From: Triatoma infestans
Lineage: Eukaryota > Arthropoda > Insecta > Hemiptera > Reduviidae
NCBI GenBank assembly: GCA_011037195.1
Contig: JAAEAF010003085.1
Span: 1 to 64,000 of the forward strand
Direction: 5' to 3'
DNA length: 64,000 bases
The position numbers and the translations under genes are program-made. The notes beneath the pieces were generated by a model, which was given only the letters and a program-made list of their open reading frames with translations, was not told the origin of the DNA and did no database searches. Shown here piece by piece: positions 35,100 through 47,405 of the stretch. Numbering within the stretch: position 1 is the first letter of the stretch; every line of letters begins with the position of its first letter.

Positions 35100-35825
35100 G
35101 GAGTTTATAAACAAAACTTTCTTAAAAGATTTTTTGTAAAATTCAAATTGGCTCATTTGTTGTAAAGTAAATACAGAAATGGCGGGAGGACAAGTAACAA
35201 CCTACCAACCTAAGCAGGTGGGAAATGAACAGCGCCCTTATCACTTCATCACTTTTAACTGAAAATTTTCCTGGGAAATTTGATTTTTTGGGAGGTTCTG
35301 GGGGGAAAAGTAGCATTAAGCTTTCCTCTAAAGTACGACTTGAGTACAATGTATAAGTTTATACCACCTACATAATATTTATTTACATTAGAAGTATTGG
35401 TAGAATTCCAAATTTAAAGAAAATCGTGTGCCCCAAAAGTGCGGCTTTACAGAATAGGTTTTTGAGTTTTTTGGGGGGCGTGGGGAATTTTATCGAACAT
35501 GACTATAACGATATCCTTTAAACTTGGAATGATAACTGCATAGATATGATCTTATCACTTTTATTTATAACATTTATTCCAAAAAAAATAAAATAAATTA
35601 TTTAGGCAATTCTTGTGAATTTGTTAAATTTCAAATTCATTGGGCTTGGTCTACTATCTGCCTGGGTAGGTACTTGTCCCCCCAAACCACCTCTACATTT
35701 ATATATTGGGCAATTGAGTAAAATTCGAAATTTAAATAAAATGTATCTATCTACGTAGATAATTTATTATAACAGCAGTCAGAGAAAGTTGTGTGAGTGT
35801 TTCACAACAGATTTTGTTTGTTTGT
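35100..35825 (-). repeat. Family A copy, minus orientation, diverged
   Basis: It ends on the right with 'gagaaagttgtgtgagtgtttcacaacagatttt', the complement of the family A opening. Module sequences precede it ('aatcgtgtgccccaaaagtgcgg'). Confidence 0.65.
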
Positions 35826-37110
35826 TTTGTACTCAGGAGGTTATAATTAAAATATTTACAATTGGATGCCCAATAAGGCTAATCGATAATGCAACCATGC
35901 AAGTATATTTTAAAATACTGCTTGAAAATGTACTTAAAAAAATTAAAGAAAAATCGTTGTCTCTAAGGAGAGTTAAATTTCATATTTCCTGGGCATTGAT
36001 TTCATCTTAGACCGGAAATTGAGAACAATGAAAGTTTGCTTCATCTGTGACATCATGATGGATGAATCCATCCGGAGGTCAGAAAAGCTCTCTGATCAAG
36101 TCTTTTTTTTCTCACACCACCTTTTTTGAAGACTAGAACACTCCTCTCCCCCCCACACCGACAACTTTTCAACACCTTTAAATAGCCCAGATGATCGAAC
36201 GATTTTGGCCGAGCAGTTCTATGAATTTATAATGAATAAAATGCATTTCTATTTTCTCCAACAGTAAATACACTGCGGGACAAAAGGGATTATCATTCAT
36301 ACAATGTCATACTTTATTTTCCTGAACGTCTTATATGGAAATATCAACCTAAATGACCTGCGCAAACATAAAAAAACATTCACACTTGACATTTGGAGCG
36401 GTGGTTAAGGTGTAATTACTTAGATTTTGAGCCTTAACCGCTCATGATGATCATATGCACTCTTGCTACCATCTGCATATTCCCAGGACAGCACGACTAT
36501 TTCCAAATATAGCTATCATAGGCGAGCAAAAGAGCCACATATAAATTTTTAGACTGCTTAAAGAATTTCACAGTTTATCAATAAAAAGCATTTTGTTATT
36601 AGGATTTTGGAAATAATATTAATTTTATGTAACTACCACTAAGCGGTAGTTATTGGAATTCTAATGAAAGTGACTGCAAAAGGTTGAGCTAAGAGATTTT
36701 TAGTGGCTCCTTTTGTGTCAAAGTTTGTACATAAAAAATAACCGTCTGTAAAGTGAAAAAAGGAAAAGGGAAAGTAAAAATGGAGTAAATGTGACTCACT
36801 TTCCTATACGAGGAAGTCAACAGGAAACACTTCTAAAGGGAGCTAGCCGTTCCAGCTGGTATTACCAGCCTCACAACACGAAAAACTGACACCTTCAAAT
36901 AACACCCACAGGATCTGCAGAGGTAGTTGTAAACTACTTAACTAACACCAAATTGTTACACTTACATCAAGTAATTTTGATGGTATTTCCTTTGTGTAGG
37001 TTATTAATGCTGGAAATGTAAATACAAGTGTTCTTCTTGCAGGTATGCCAAGATCTGTGAAAAACTATCTAGTCTCACATACGAGGAGCCTCATAGGCTT
37101 AAAGAGTAAC
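35826..37110. other. Spacer, unclassified
   Basis: There is a small inverted repeat GAGCGG..GGTTAAGG / CCTTAACCGCTC (about 36395-36444). No recognisable gene or element ends are visible. Confidence 0.35.
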
Positions 37111-37124
37111 CAGTCAGTTATCGT

Positions 37125-37270
37125 ACTTTCCTAGAAGCCTCGACAGCTCACTGTCCGGTGATTGGCGGTGTTGTCTGTAATGAGAGAACACTGACCGGAA
37201 GCCGGCAGTGCAGTGAGAAGGCTCCAGGCGCCAATGATCATAAATGTTTACGGGCCTTAAAAAAAAAGTA
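37125..37270 (+). mobile_element. SINE body without a recognisable head (copy S4)
   Basis: It contains the same central block as the tRNA-headed SINEs (CCTAGAAGCCTCGACAGCTC, ACTGTCCGG, GAGAACACTG, CCGGCAGTGCAGTGAGAAGG, CTCC). It then has a different tail, 'gggccttaaaaaaaaa', ending in poly-A. No box A or B is seen upstream. It forms a second SINE type together with S5 at 52.3 kb. Confidence 0.65.
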
Positions 37271-39060
37271 AATATTTATATATACATATTCACCACCAAA
37301 TACTTTGTGTTCATGAAAACCAACTATTTCTTTTTTATTATTATTAATACAGATGAAATCTTGTTGCAATTTTAATTTCCTACCCAATTAATAAACAGAA
37401 ATGAAACAAAAGACAAATAAAGATCTCATTAGCACTTTAGTTTTACAAGAAATTTTCTATTAAAAAAATCGATATACCTTTTTCTTTTTTTTTAATGTTT
37501 CGCAATTTTCTCAAACATGGCGGCATCGATTTTTTTTTCACATCACTTTAAACATACTAATTAAACATACATACGTCTATGGTTATTTCTTTTTTTTTCT
37601 AAAAGAGCTGTTGGCAATTATTCCACTAAAATTAATTAGTGGACTTTCGAATTGTTGCCACCTTGCAATTGAACATAATTTAAAGTTTGCATAAAATTGA
37701 TAAAATATATTAATAACATTAAAATAAAGTAGAAATTAAACAAGTTAACAATAAATTAAATATTAAAAAAAAAAAACATAATATAATTTGGATTGTATTT
37801 AACCTAATAATGTTCGACAACCTTTGTGTAGGTAACCTTCCCATTTCAATGGACATCATTCTCTCAAAGGTTTTCTTATATGTCTTACCAATTTTACCTT
37901 CTTTTTTTTTAATTGTTTCATTGTTGTAGAAAAAATATATATAGTATAATGCGTGGGTAAAACTCTGAAAATTTTCATTCAGTTGTATGAGTTAGGCAAA
38001 CCGGGAACCAGTGTGTGTAAGAATGGCACGGGATCAATTCTACGAGGTTAAAATTTCTGGTTCGTATTAGTAGCATTAAATGAAGTGCTGAAATTTCAAA
38101 ATCAGAAGAAATTTGCCCAATCTGTAGTCCAACCTTTCTGTCCGGTCTACTGTATATGGTTCCACCACCACTATATTTAGCCTACTAAACGTTTAGTGAT
38201 AATGCAGAAGAGGAAATCTTGTAAATAAAAATTAAATGCAGATAATTTTTTTGTTTGTTTAATTTCTATAAACATTAATTTTTATTTAAGTTAATAATAT
38301 CGCCACTAATGAACAAACGGTTTATATAATACTTTCATATATATATATAAATAATAAATAAAACATTGCAATTATGTAAATGAACTTTTTTTTTTTATAT
38401 AATGGACGGTTTGAAAGATAGTTTGAGAGGTAATAAAGTGCACTCTAAATAAATTACTATATATAGAGCATATTAAATTAATTAATGTCACGTGATATTA
38501 CTCTTTTATTTACGAATAAAAAAAAATTAAAAATTATAACCACCATTTTGTATTTTATTATCATTTATTTATATCATTTTTCCGTTTTTTTTTTTTTTAT
38601 TACTCATTTATTAATTACATTCCATTTTTTCTTTTTTAATTGCAACACTGATGCATTATTTATAGATTTAATACTTATAATTGATTCAATTAACATTTAA
38701 TGAAAAAAAAGACTAATGTCGTAATGAATTTCATAGTTTAATTTAATTAGTTCAATTATTCTCTGTTATTAATGATTCTTTATAGTATCGCAATTATTTA
38801 GAGGAAGTATACGTTTGGAGAATACATAAATCTAAAAAATTATGTTTTCTTTTTGTATAAATGAAACTAAGATTTACAAGCGTGATTTACAATAGAGAAA
38901 TTTAAATTTCATATTCTAGATAGACATAACGAGATAAGATTCAAATTATTCGATGCATAAGGGGATCCAATTTTCAGTTTTCACTTTCTCTGTTTAACTC
39001 CGCTATGAGAAAAGGAAGTATTGCGATAATATAAAATCTTCGATATTGAGTTTTCACCAG
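37271..39060. other. AT-rich spacer
   Basis: Homopolymers and weak family-A-like pieces (38100-38200; minus end at 38960-39060 with 'tcttcgatattgagttttcacc'). No gene is visible. Confidence 0.4.
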
Positions 39061-39064
39061 AAAA

Positions 39065-39570
39065 ATATGTGTCACCTGAGTCTGCAGTGCCCCGTAGGGA
39101 TACGGATCTTGTTCCTACTCAAGACTGATGCAGGTTTTCGACCTTTCCTGGTAATAACCTCCAGATCTGCCTCAGTCCCGGGATGGTGTTCCAGAGACGA
39201 GCTCTTTTCACCCCCTCCTCCTAATTGATTTCTTCTAAGAATACTTGGTCGCTAACTCCGCAAAAGGGCTCAGGTCCAAAGAGAGGAGATGCAGCGGCCT
39301 TCTTTTTCCAGGGTGTCGGCCACCTCATTACCTTCCACGCCGACATGTCCCGGTACCCAGAATAGGGTGACTTTATTTCTTCTGCCTAGGTTATTGAAGC
39401 TTACCTAGGCATCCCCATATCATTTTAGGACTGATAACATAGGAGCTCAGTCCTTTAATGACAGCCTCACTATCGGATACGATAACTATCTCCTGATTCC
39501 GATATCATCTGTCAAGGTTCAACTGAACGCACCTTCCAATAGCGTGAATTTCTATCTGGAAGATGCTGGG
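39065..39570 (-). pseudogene. LINE RNase H domain and C-terminal remnant
   Basis: On the minus strand, from right to left: SIFQIEIHAIGRC and IVSDSEAAIKGL give the Glu- and Asp-bearing blocks of an RNase H fold. The clear motif WVPGHVGVEGNEVADT (39312-39372) follows, and further on SRNKIRIPTGHCRLR matches the 'LTGHC.L..H' block before the Cys-His tail. Frameshifts separate the parts. This order is that of I/R1/Jockey-type non-LTR elements carrying RNase H. The copy is inactive and incomplete on both sides. Confidence 0.85.
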
Positions 39571-41030
39571 AAAAAAATATACTAATAACTTTTACTAAAT
39601 GTTTGTCTGATTTCAATTTTTTATGAGCTTAAACTTAATAAATGACTTTTGTATTTGCTGTTTTATTATTATGACTTTTGCCCGGGGCGTGCTAGAATTA
39701 TTTAAATTGTTTTGAGTTAACAATGGCGCTGGAGGTACTTTTTATGTATTTTTTTAAGAAATTAGAAAATTTATGTGAATTTATCTATATTTTTTAGTTG
39801 AAATATACGTGGATAACTGTGTTTTGTTTATTTCCCATAAAGATATAGTAGCAAATAATTGTTGAATATGTGGTTGGGGGTCCACAACGCTGGATAAAAT
39901 CATGGATAAAAAATAATTACCAAAAAAGTCTAACATTTATTATGAAAAGTCTTCTTCAATATTGAAACTTCACCGGGAATATGAAGAGAATTAAAAGCTA
40001 ATCAAAATAAAATTTCCAGTCACTTTGTCTTTTTTTATTAGGGACTGAACAGTCTTGTAAATTTTAAGAATTTCGTTTAGTTTTTGAAAATTTGTTCACT
40101 TAAATCTATATATATATATATGTATATGTATATATATATATAAACTGCAGTAAGAGAAAATCGTGTGAGTGTTTCACACCAGACTTTTTTTTAATAGAAT
40201 TTGTGCTCGATTAGATTTTAAATGTTATTGGGTTTTGATCTATGCTCTGCCTTCTAGATTACAATCATATTTCAAGTAACTATTGAATGCTTTGGGAAAC
40301 AAATCAACTGTCAAACAAAAAAACTAATCAATTTTGTTTCCAGCTTGTTTTCATTGCTTATTTTTATTTAATTTAAAGTTTTACAACATTCAGGGCGCTT
40401 CACTAGGGCCTATAGGGGCTATATGGGCACTCCCAGGTTTGGTGTAACTGCACCAGGTAAATTTCACTTCACCATCACACCTGGCCCCGTCCAGGGACCA
40501 TTATTACTACATTTTATCACCTGATTTTACAAGTTTTTCCTCCAATCGAGGAAGTACTGAAGAAAGATGATTTGGATATAATGGATAACTTCCACTGTTG
40601 AAATAAGAGACAGTTAAAATGGGGCCTTTATAAAAGCGGTTGAATAAATTGTGAAAGTTATTTAAAAACAAAAAAAACGAAAAAAGTAATCCCTATAAGT
40701 TAATGATAGTTTCTCTCTAACCGGTAGTGAAGCTAGCCAACCGTATGAGAAAAAAAAAATAAATAAATAAATAAAATAATTGAGTTTAGCGCTCCGAGGT
40801 AAAATGGGGTGAAAATATTTCCTCGATGGCGCAAATAAACCTTCTATTTATATTTATATCGGTTGTGGAATAAAAAAGCACAGTTATTTATAAACTATTC
40901 CCAGATGGTTTGGCCATAGTCCAGTTGGGACAAAGTCCCCTATAATCTGTATATAATGCAAAATATTTTTCTTCCCAATAATTTTGAGAAAATAATGATA
41001 ATAATTAAATTCAGATAGATATATTGAAAC
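39571..41030. other. Spacer with family A ends
   Basis: A minus-strand family A opening lies at 40140-40195 ('cagtaagagaaaatcgtgtgagtgtttcac'), next to a (TA)n tract (about 40110-40140). A ~150-base GC-richer piece at 40390-40540 is not recognised. Confidence 0.4.
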
Positions 41031-41760
41031 ACTCAATGAATTTTTCTAAACTACAATTCAAAAGAAAATTTAACAATATTTTGGGAGACAAAAAAAAAAA
41101 TTGATAACATAGAAGATTTGTGCAAAAATGCGGGCAAAAAGATTCTGTAAAGTGGTACTTATAGATTCACTAATGCGGTTGAAACACATACATAAGAATC
41201 ATTCGCTAAGTATACAGAATAATTATTCGAAAATAATAATTGGCAATATTTTCTTCGATCTTGGAGTTTTTACTAAACGATTTAGCTAGTCTTAGTAATG
41301 GTATTTAAATATATATATATGTGGTGCGGGTTATGTTTGTTGGTTTTTTGGATATAAGGATTTCAGGAATGTGGCTCAATGTATTAGCTCTAAGGCCTAT
41401 ATTAGCTCTAAGCAAAACCCGTAATAGTGTTTTAATGATAAGCCTTATATAGAGATCCCTCCAGAATCAAATTTCCGGGAAAATGTAATATAAAAATCGT
41501 TGGAAAAATAAAAAACCTAATTATGTAAAGTCACATTTCCATCCAATCGATTTTCTTCAGACTTGCTCTAAATCAATTCTAGCAAATGTTCTAAATGTTA
41601 CTTTAATATTATTATAAATAGGTGTAAACCCTTAAAATACGACGAACAAATAATAGCCCCCTTTAATAAATAATAAACCAAAAGCCCCCTTAAATGAATT
41701 TTCCCCAGAATAATGTTTCAAATAAAAGCTGAAGCTCTTTTCAAGATTAATTGGTATACG

Positions 41761-41794
<34 letters not shown>

Positions 41795-42085
41795 AGTGCT
41801 ACCATTTGTCGAGAAAATCCTCCAAAAATTGAAAAATGTACTAAATGAAAGATATATCTGATCTGATACGATTCTGATCAAAATCTTATTGTGGTATGTA
41901 TGCTCTGGTAGCATCTAACGGAATTTTGAGCTGTTTAAACAGATACACAACATACGATAACATTTCTTAAATACAATTTTTTCGGACTCAGTGGACCTCA
42001 AAACATATACTTTCGTCGAAAAATTTGTTTCCAAAATTTGACATGATCGTAATACTTTCTCTTACTAGGGGTAAGAAAAAGTAAA
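41030..42085 (+). repeat. Family A copy, diverged, near full length
   Basis: It opens with 'attgaaacactcaatgaatttttctaaac' and has module phrases ('cacatttccatccaatcgattttcttca', 'aatgaattttccccagaataatgtttcaaataaaa'). It closes with 'tttgacatgatcgtaatactttctcttactaggggtaagaaaaagta'. A 30-base A run interrupts it (41765-41793). Confidence 0.75.
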
Positions 42086-44950
42086 ATAAATAAATAATTA
42101 TTTAAATGTAGAATTTGGTAGTAATTTGTCATGGCAGAAAGCAATCTCTCTGCACAGCACTGCAGTTAGAAAGCCAGCTTATTCAGTAAACCAAGACAAT
42201 AAAACCGTGAAGCTTTAGTTAGTTATACCAATGAATCCTTGGTGATTAAATACCAGTAAAACTTAGAGAATATAGCAGCCAAAATTTCACCTTCTTTAAA
42301 CCAAAAAAAAAGTAAAAAATTGCACGCATGATAATCCTTGACCTTCATGGGCTTAATATACGTCAAAAGTTTTTAAAAGTTCACTAACGATTATTTCATA
42401 GAGAGGCTATCACTTTATATAGCAAATTTAAATTGCCAAACTCTAAAAATTTTTTCCTTTTTTTATTTCGCAAATCTATTTTTTTTCTCTTCACTTCTAG
42501 GCAATAACTAATCAATTCATTCATTTAAGTTAATAACCATTAAAAAAATGACCAATTCTCCAGTGATAAATTCGGAAAATTATATTTAATCTTAAATCAA
42601 TCCATCACATAAGATAAATTTTAATTTACTTGATTTTTCCCAAGAAAAATGATGAACTGAAATTACAACCACGTGGCTGACATAAAATCAGTAAAGGACT
42701 TTTATGGTTTTTATTTAAATATATGCTGATAATAATTGATATTATTTAATGCAATTCTATTATCACATTAAACATGCGCAAACAGTATTTCTTATCATTA
42801 TACTTATCAAACTTTTTATCAATATATATATATATATATATTGTATATATAAAATTATCATTATGTAATTATATTCCTTTTTTTTTTTTTATTAATAAAT
42901 GAAGCAAATAATTAAAGATTTCTATAAAGTTAAGTTTGTGACCCCAAAGTGCTGCAATTTCGTGAGGCTTTGGTCCAAATCTGGATTTTGTCCTTAGAAA
43001 AAGTACCTAACTTGACGATATACGTAGATGGACATTTTATATCACTTTATACTTTTTAGATATTTTTCAAAAAAAAAAAAAAAAAAGCAAAGAATGGCAT
43101 GTGAAATGTAATGAAAACTTTTCCGATATATATATATATATATATAAAGGGTGACCTTTAAAAAAAATGCGTATGTCAAGAGATACTTTAGGGAGAAATT
43201 GTGTGTTGGAGGTCTGCAGAGGCAGAGACAATACGTAAACTTGACATCAACACAAATAACTTGACTAGTGAGATATAGCAGACGATTTCCGAATATCGAA
43301 ATCGATAACTCAAAAACTCATTGTTTGAAAAAACTTATTTTGACAAAAATATTTCGGAGTTCAAAAGTTAACTTAATAAGTCCGATATTCCTGAATTTTT
43401 TATTTTTAAGTATGCTGTTTTCAAACACAAAACTTCTCGCCTCGAGGAGGAGACTTCAAAATATGTAAAAAAGAAACAAATTACATTCTTTTAATCCTCT
43501 TCCGGCAATAAAAGCAAGTACAAAGAAAAAAAAATCTAAGCGGGATATAACTGTAAGTGAATTTTACAGAATATAAACTGCAAAAATGAAACCACACATT
43601 TTCTGGCTTAAATTCAAATAAAATTTTAAATGATATAAAAAACACATTAATATAAAATAAAAATAAGATTAAGTTTTTATTAGGCAGGACAGTTGGGGAG
43701 GAGGGGGAATAAATATAACCTCAGAATGGCGTTGACATAGTACGGACAATTTAGTTTAAGGAGTGTTTTTTAATTTTTAGTTTAATAATGAGAAATTATA
43801 GCAGTTCCCCCATTATTTATTAACAAGTGTAATTTATCTTTTTTTATTTTTTTTAAGTAAAATAATATTCATGCACTTTATCATTGCGTTCACATTAATT
43901 AAGCACTTGACTGCATCCAACTGCGCAAGCCATTAAATAATTATTAACAATTTGTTCACTGCATATTTCCAACTAGTTTACACACTCCGCTGAAGAATTC
44001 CTCCTAAGAGCATCCATAGAATGAATTATCAATTTTACGCTCTGCCACTTTCACATGTGTTTGAGGAATTTTTTCTCCTGTTTCCACAGTTCCTCTCCCC
44101 CCACAACACCCAATTCAGTTCCCCCTCCAGCAAACGACACAATTTTATAATACGAGAATTTTAGCAAACATTAATATTAATGTTAATAATTAACATTAAT
44201 AATAACATTAATAATTAATATTGCTGGAAGTTTTTATAGCCGATTATTTAATATTCAATATTATTCAGGAAAACGACATGAACTATAATCTGACAACAAA
44301 AGACTCTCTTCATGGTATCTTCATAGTGCATTAACCCTTTTGTGGATGTAGAATGAATTAGCGCCAAAAAAGCTCCAAAAAGCATTGTTCTGGAGAACTC
44401 TTCCGAAAGCAGGATACTACTACATAGGTTAGCATTGACAAGAAATGATTTGAGGCGCAAAAACAATGCTAACAACGAGTTATTATTCCTCATTGGGTAT
44501 TATATAAACTCAGAAGCAAACTCAGAAGGAAATGGACTCCTCTATGGAACTGGACACTTCTATGGGAAGTTAGAGGAAACACCCAACACACCTATCCGGA
44601 TGAACTACAACCTATCATCTAGAAAAAGTATTTAAAAGTCTAGGTACGTACCGGTTAGGCCACAGAGAAGGCCTCTCTAGAACCTTTGCACGTCATAAAA
44701 TTTCCAAAACAAATAGATCTGCTAGAACTGCTTATAGTATCCAGAACTATAATTTCCAATACTGAGGCACATCGTAGATCTTGAAGGTAGTAGGGCTCTC
44801 TAGACTACCGAAAAAAAATCTATCTCTCCAAAAAGTACTTTGTCCATTTTCAACCGATGTCACGGATGTGAGGATAGCCAACATAAGGAAATAAGTACTA
44901 AAGGTAATGTAATAAAGGTATGTATACTTAAACAATAGGTATGTACAGAA
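42086..44950. other. AT-rich spacer, unclassified
   Basis: (TA)n tracts lie near 42822 and 43128. A 'gggtgacctttaaaaaaaatgcg' motif at ~43149 resembles a transposon end, but no partner is found. There is a self-complementary ATTAATA-rich stretch near 44160-44225. No gene is supported, although a few 60-80 codon frames exist. Confidence 0.4.
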
Positions 44951-44970
44951 ATACAATAACGAATGAAATT

Positions 44971-45159
44971 GTGGTGATTGGTTCCGCAGAGCTGGAAAGC
45001 ATTGAGCAAATTCAGTTTACACACTCTTGAGTAAACTGAATTTTGTCTGTGCAAGTCTGTGTTGTCACACTGTCTGAAAAACGCATCCTGAAGATGGGCA
45101 AACGCCCGAAACCGGTCGATGACCAGAAAATGAAGCAGCTACCACGGAAAATGGCACTG
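44971..45159 (+). mobile_element. Palindromic hammerhead element, family 1, left arm deleted (PH2)
   Basis: Flanked by the identical 12-mer ACGAATGAAATT (44959-44970 and 45160-45171). The head GTGGTGATTGGTTCCGCAGA is present. The left arm is cut after 'gctggaaagcat' and jumps to the centre ('gagcaaattcagtttacac'). The right arm is complete with its ribozyme but ends 'aaaatggcactg'. The preserved duplication shows the shortened form either inserted as such or was deleted later. Confidence 0.88.
45088..45117 (+). ncRNA. Minimal hammerhead ribozyme motif (PH2)
   Basis: CTGAAGA, an extra T, stem II GGGC-AAAC-GCCC, GAAAC, CGGTC. With the opposing arm gone, this transcript could not fold the ribozyme into a long hairpin. 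It is therefore the best placed of the copies to fold as a ribozyme, if transcribed. Confidence 0.72.
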
Positions 45160-45475
45160 ACGAATGAAATTATTTTTCCTCCTTCAGTTTCTAAAGTTAT
45201 AACTTTTTTTAATCACTGCAAAGTAAAAATAAAGAGTATCAAGGGACTCAGGAAACCGTAAAACATTTATTTCCAGAGAAAGGTGAACATCGAAAATTTG
45301 CAGTAAGAGAAAGGACAAAAGGTGAACATTTTATTCAAATGAGAAAGTATGTTTACGTGAAATAATTTTTTTTTAAACTGACCAATTTATTCATTTACCT
45401 CCTTTAAATTTAGCTTGTAGCCCTTCTTTATATGAATATGAGATGCGTTGTTTCATTTCTCTTGAAAAAGTTTTT

Positions 45476-45479
<4 letters not shown>

Positions 45480-45511
<32 letters not shown>

Positions 45512-45546
45512 CTATATATATATATATATATATAGATATATATATA
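45480..45546. repeat. (CT)n(TA)n compound microsatellite
   Basis: About 13 CT units followed by an interrupted TA run. A frame of arginine/glutamate and tyrosine/isoleucine repeats crosses it and is an artefact. Confidence 0.95.
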
Positions 45547-46497
45547 CATGTTCGCTCTAATATTCGATAATATAAACACAAACACATATACAGAAAACAC
45601 TCCCTTTTACAAATGTAAAAACTTACCTAACAATTTTATAAAAACCATTGGTTTAACCACAGGTGTTTGTTGTTAGTTCTATATTTTATTAAATATTTAC
45701 AACTATTAAAAACTTTACCATTAATTTCCATTTTATATTTTAACATTAGCTCTCGTAACATGTAACCGATGGAAAGTTTATGTTCCTTTTTTATTGCATT
45801 GCCACATTGTTATCCACCCCATAGCATGAACATAACAAAAGAGTTTATTCATTATTACATGAATTAAGCTAATTAATTACCCAGTTATTATTGAACTTTC
45901 AATAAACCACTAAATCAACTTTAAAATTGCAAATTTTAATCAATTTTGTGGCAGCCATTTTACTTAGAACAGTTAATATTTACGGTAATATTTCAAATTT
46001 AATTACCCGAATCAATATCCTAAAACCAACCCATTACTATTCAAATATTTCAATCCACTTTATTTAATACAAACCAGATGAAAGCAATAAGAAACGTTTA
46101 TACTATTTTAGGGAACTCAATGCCCTATTTAAATAGTAATAAATTTCTGTAGCTTAGATCAACCATGTAAAAAGACTCAACCCCCCCCCCAGACCCATTA
46201 AATCTGGTGTAAAACACTCACATGTCCTTACTCTAATTAATACAATTTAATTAACAAGTTTTTCTTAAACATGCAATGTTTTCAATGTTTAGTAAAGCTG
46301 GGCATTTACTGGTCCGGGACTTGTGTGAAGCGCTCTCTGTCAGAATCAACAAAAGTTGTACAGTTTAAATTTAAACCTAACTGGACAAATTCGCAAAAAA
46401 CGTATCAAAAATAATTTGGGGGGAGAACGTTTCAAATAAAAGTGATACATGTTAATCTGGGCAGTAAAAAAATCCAAGTTTAAAAAAAAAAATTGTT

Positions 46498-46802
46498 TCA
46501 GAGACATTTTCCGTGGTAGCCTGCTTCATTTTGTGGCCATCGAACGGTTTTGAGGTTTGCCCATCTTCAAATACAGATAAAATCATCTTCAGTTAAAAAC
46601 ATCTTCATGTTGAAATACAGTTGAAAACACCAGTCAGTGTGTAAACAAAATTTGCTGTGTGCCTGTGTTGTCACACTGTCTGAAAAACGCATCCTGAAGA
46701 TGGGCGAACGCCCGAAACCGGTCGATGACCACAAAATGAAGCAGGCTACCAAGGAAAATGTCTCTGATGCTTTCCAGCTCTGCGGAACCAACCACCACAA
46801 CC
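46498..46802. mobile_element. Palindromic hammerhead element, family 1, reverse orientation (PH3)
   Basis: Target duplication AAAAAATTGTT (46487-46497 and 46803-46813). Here the headless arm end TCAGAGACATTTTCC is on the left and the head (complement of GGTTGTGGTGGTTGGTTCC) on the right. It is therefore inserted the other way round from PH1, PH2, PH4 and PH5. The left arm is diverged with an internal replacement ('aaatacagataaaatcatctt'); the right arm is well preserved. A 105-codon frame through the right arm is a repeat artefact. Confidence 0.88.
46694..46723 (+). ncRNA. Minimal hammerhead ribozyme motif (PH3 right arm)
   Basis: CTGAAGA, an extra T, stem II GGGC-GAAC-GCCC, GAAAC, CGGTC. 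All core bases are intact. The mirror copy in the left arm (about 46541-46570, minus) has TTGAAGA and TCAAAAC in place of the core and is broken. Confidence 0.73.
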
Positions 46803-47405
46803 AAAAAATTGTTATAGGCGTTTTCAAGAAAATTCCCCCCCCAAAAAAAGAACTCATTAAACGCAATTCTGAAAAGTCTTATTTCCGGGTTACCCCCATT
46901 TTATACAAATCTGGAATTTTAGCAATTCTTGTTAAGTATATTAATATTATATAGGTGGCAGAACTACGCGTTTATATTGCACTGTAGTGGTCCCTTAAAA
47001 AAAATGTATAACGCTAATGCTCTATCAGAACCCCGTAAAATTCAGTTTATACATAGTAAATATACAGAAGATAGATATGAAAGGTAGTCAGATAGTATAC
47101 AAAGTTTAAAAAAAAAAATAATCGTTGAAGCTGTTTTCAAGAAAATCGCGAAAAACTAGAAAGAAAGAATATTCAATAAATTCGCATTTCCGGTTGATAG
47201 ATTTTCCCCGAAAACTTTGTGCCACATGAGGCGTAGCACCAAGATTTATCATGTTTGAACTTCCTGTGATTTTATCCAGCATTCGCTAGAAAATTATTTT
47301 GTCTACTTTGGCGACCGACCTTGGACCAAGTATTTCCTCTGAAAACTCAATTTCAATAAATTGACCAAATCGCAATGCTTCCTCTATTACGAGGAGAAAA
47401 AGAAA

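Larger units (their letters stand above)
46200..47405 (+). repeat. Family A copy interrupted by palindromic element PH3
   Basis: It opens 'aaatctggtgtaaaacactcacatg' and continues through module phrases to 46497. It resumes after the insertion with 'ggcgttttcaagaaaattc', then 'cgcatttccggttgatagatttt' (47182), and ends at 'aatgcttcctctattacgagg'. The palindrome again postdates the family A copy. Confidence 0.75.

Noticed and set aside
36385..36450. tRNA-Leu/Ser-like string (GGTGGTTAAGG) with an inverted partner
   Set aside because: It folds as a simple hairpin, but the T-arm motif GGTTCGAATCC is absent, so a tRNA cannot be supported.
43149..43460. Transposon end motif gggtgacctttaaa
   Set aside because: No inverted partner within the window and no target duplication.
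44160..44230. Inverted AT repeats as a transposon or origin
   Set aside because: The stretch is ATTAAT low-complexity, so self-complementarity is expected by composition.
46637..46954. 105-codon open frame with a peptide (RILKMGERPKPVDDHKMKQA) that recurs at 45043 and on the minus strand at 19593
   Set aside because: The frame is a read-through of the family 1 palindromic arm, including its ribozyme. The same peptide appears only because the DNA repeat recurs, and stops and frames differ between copies.
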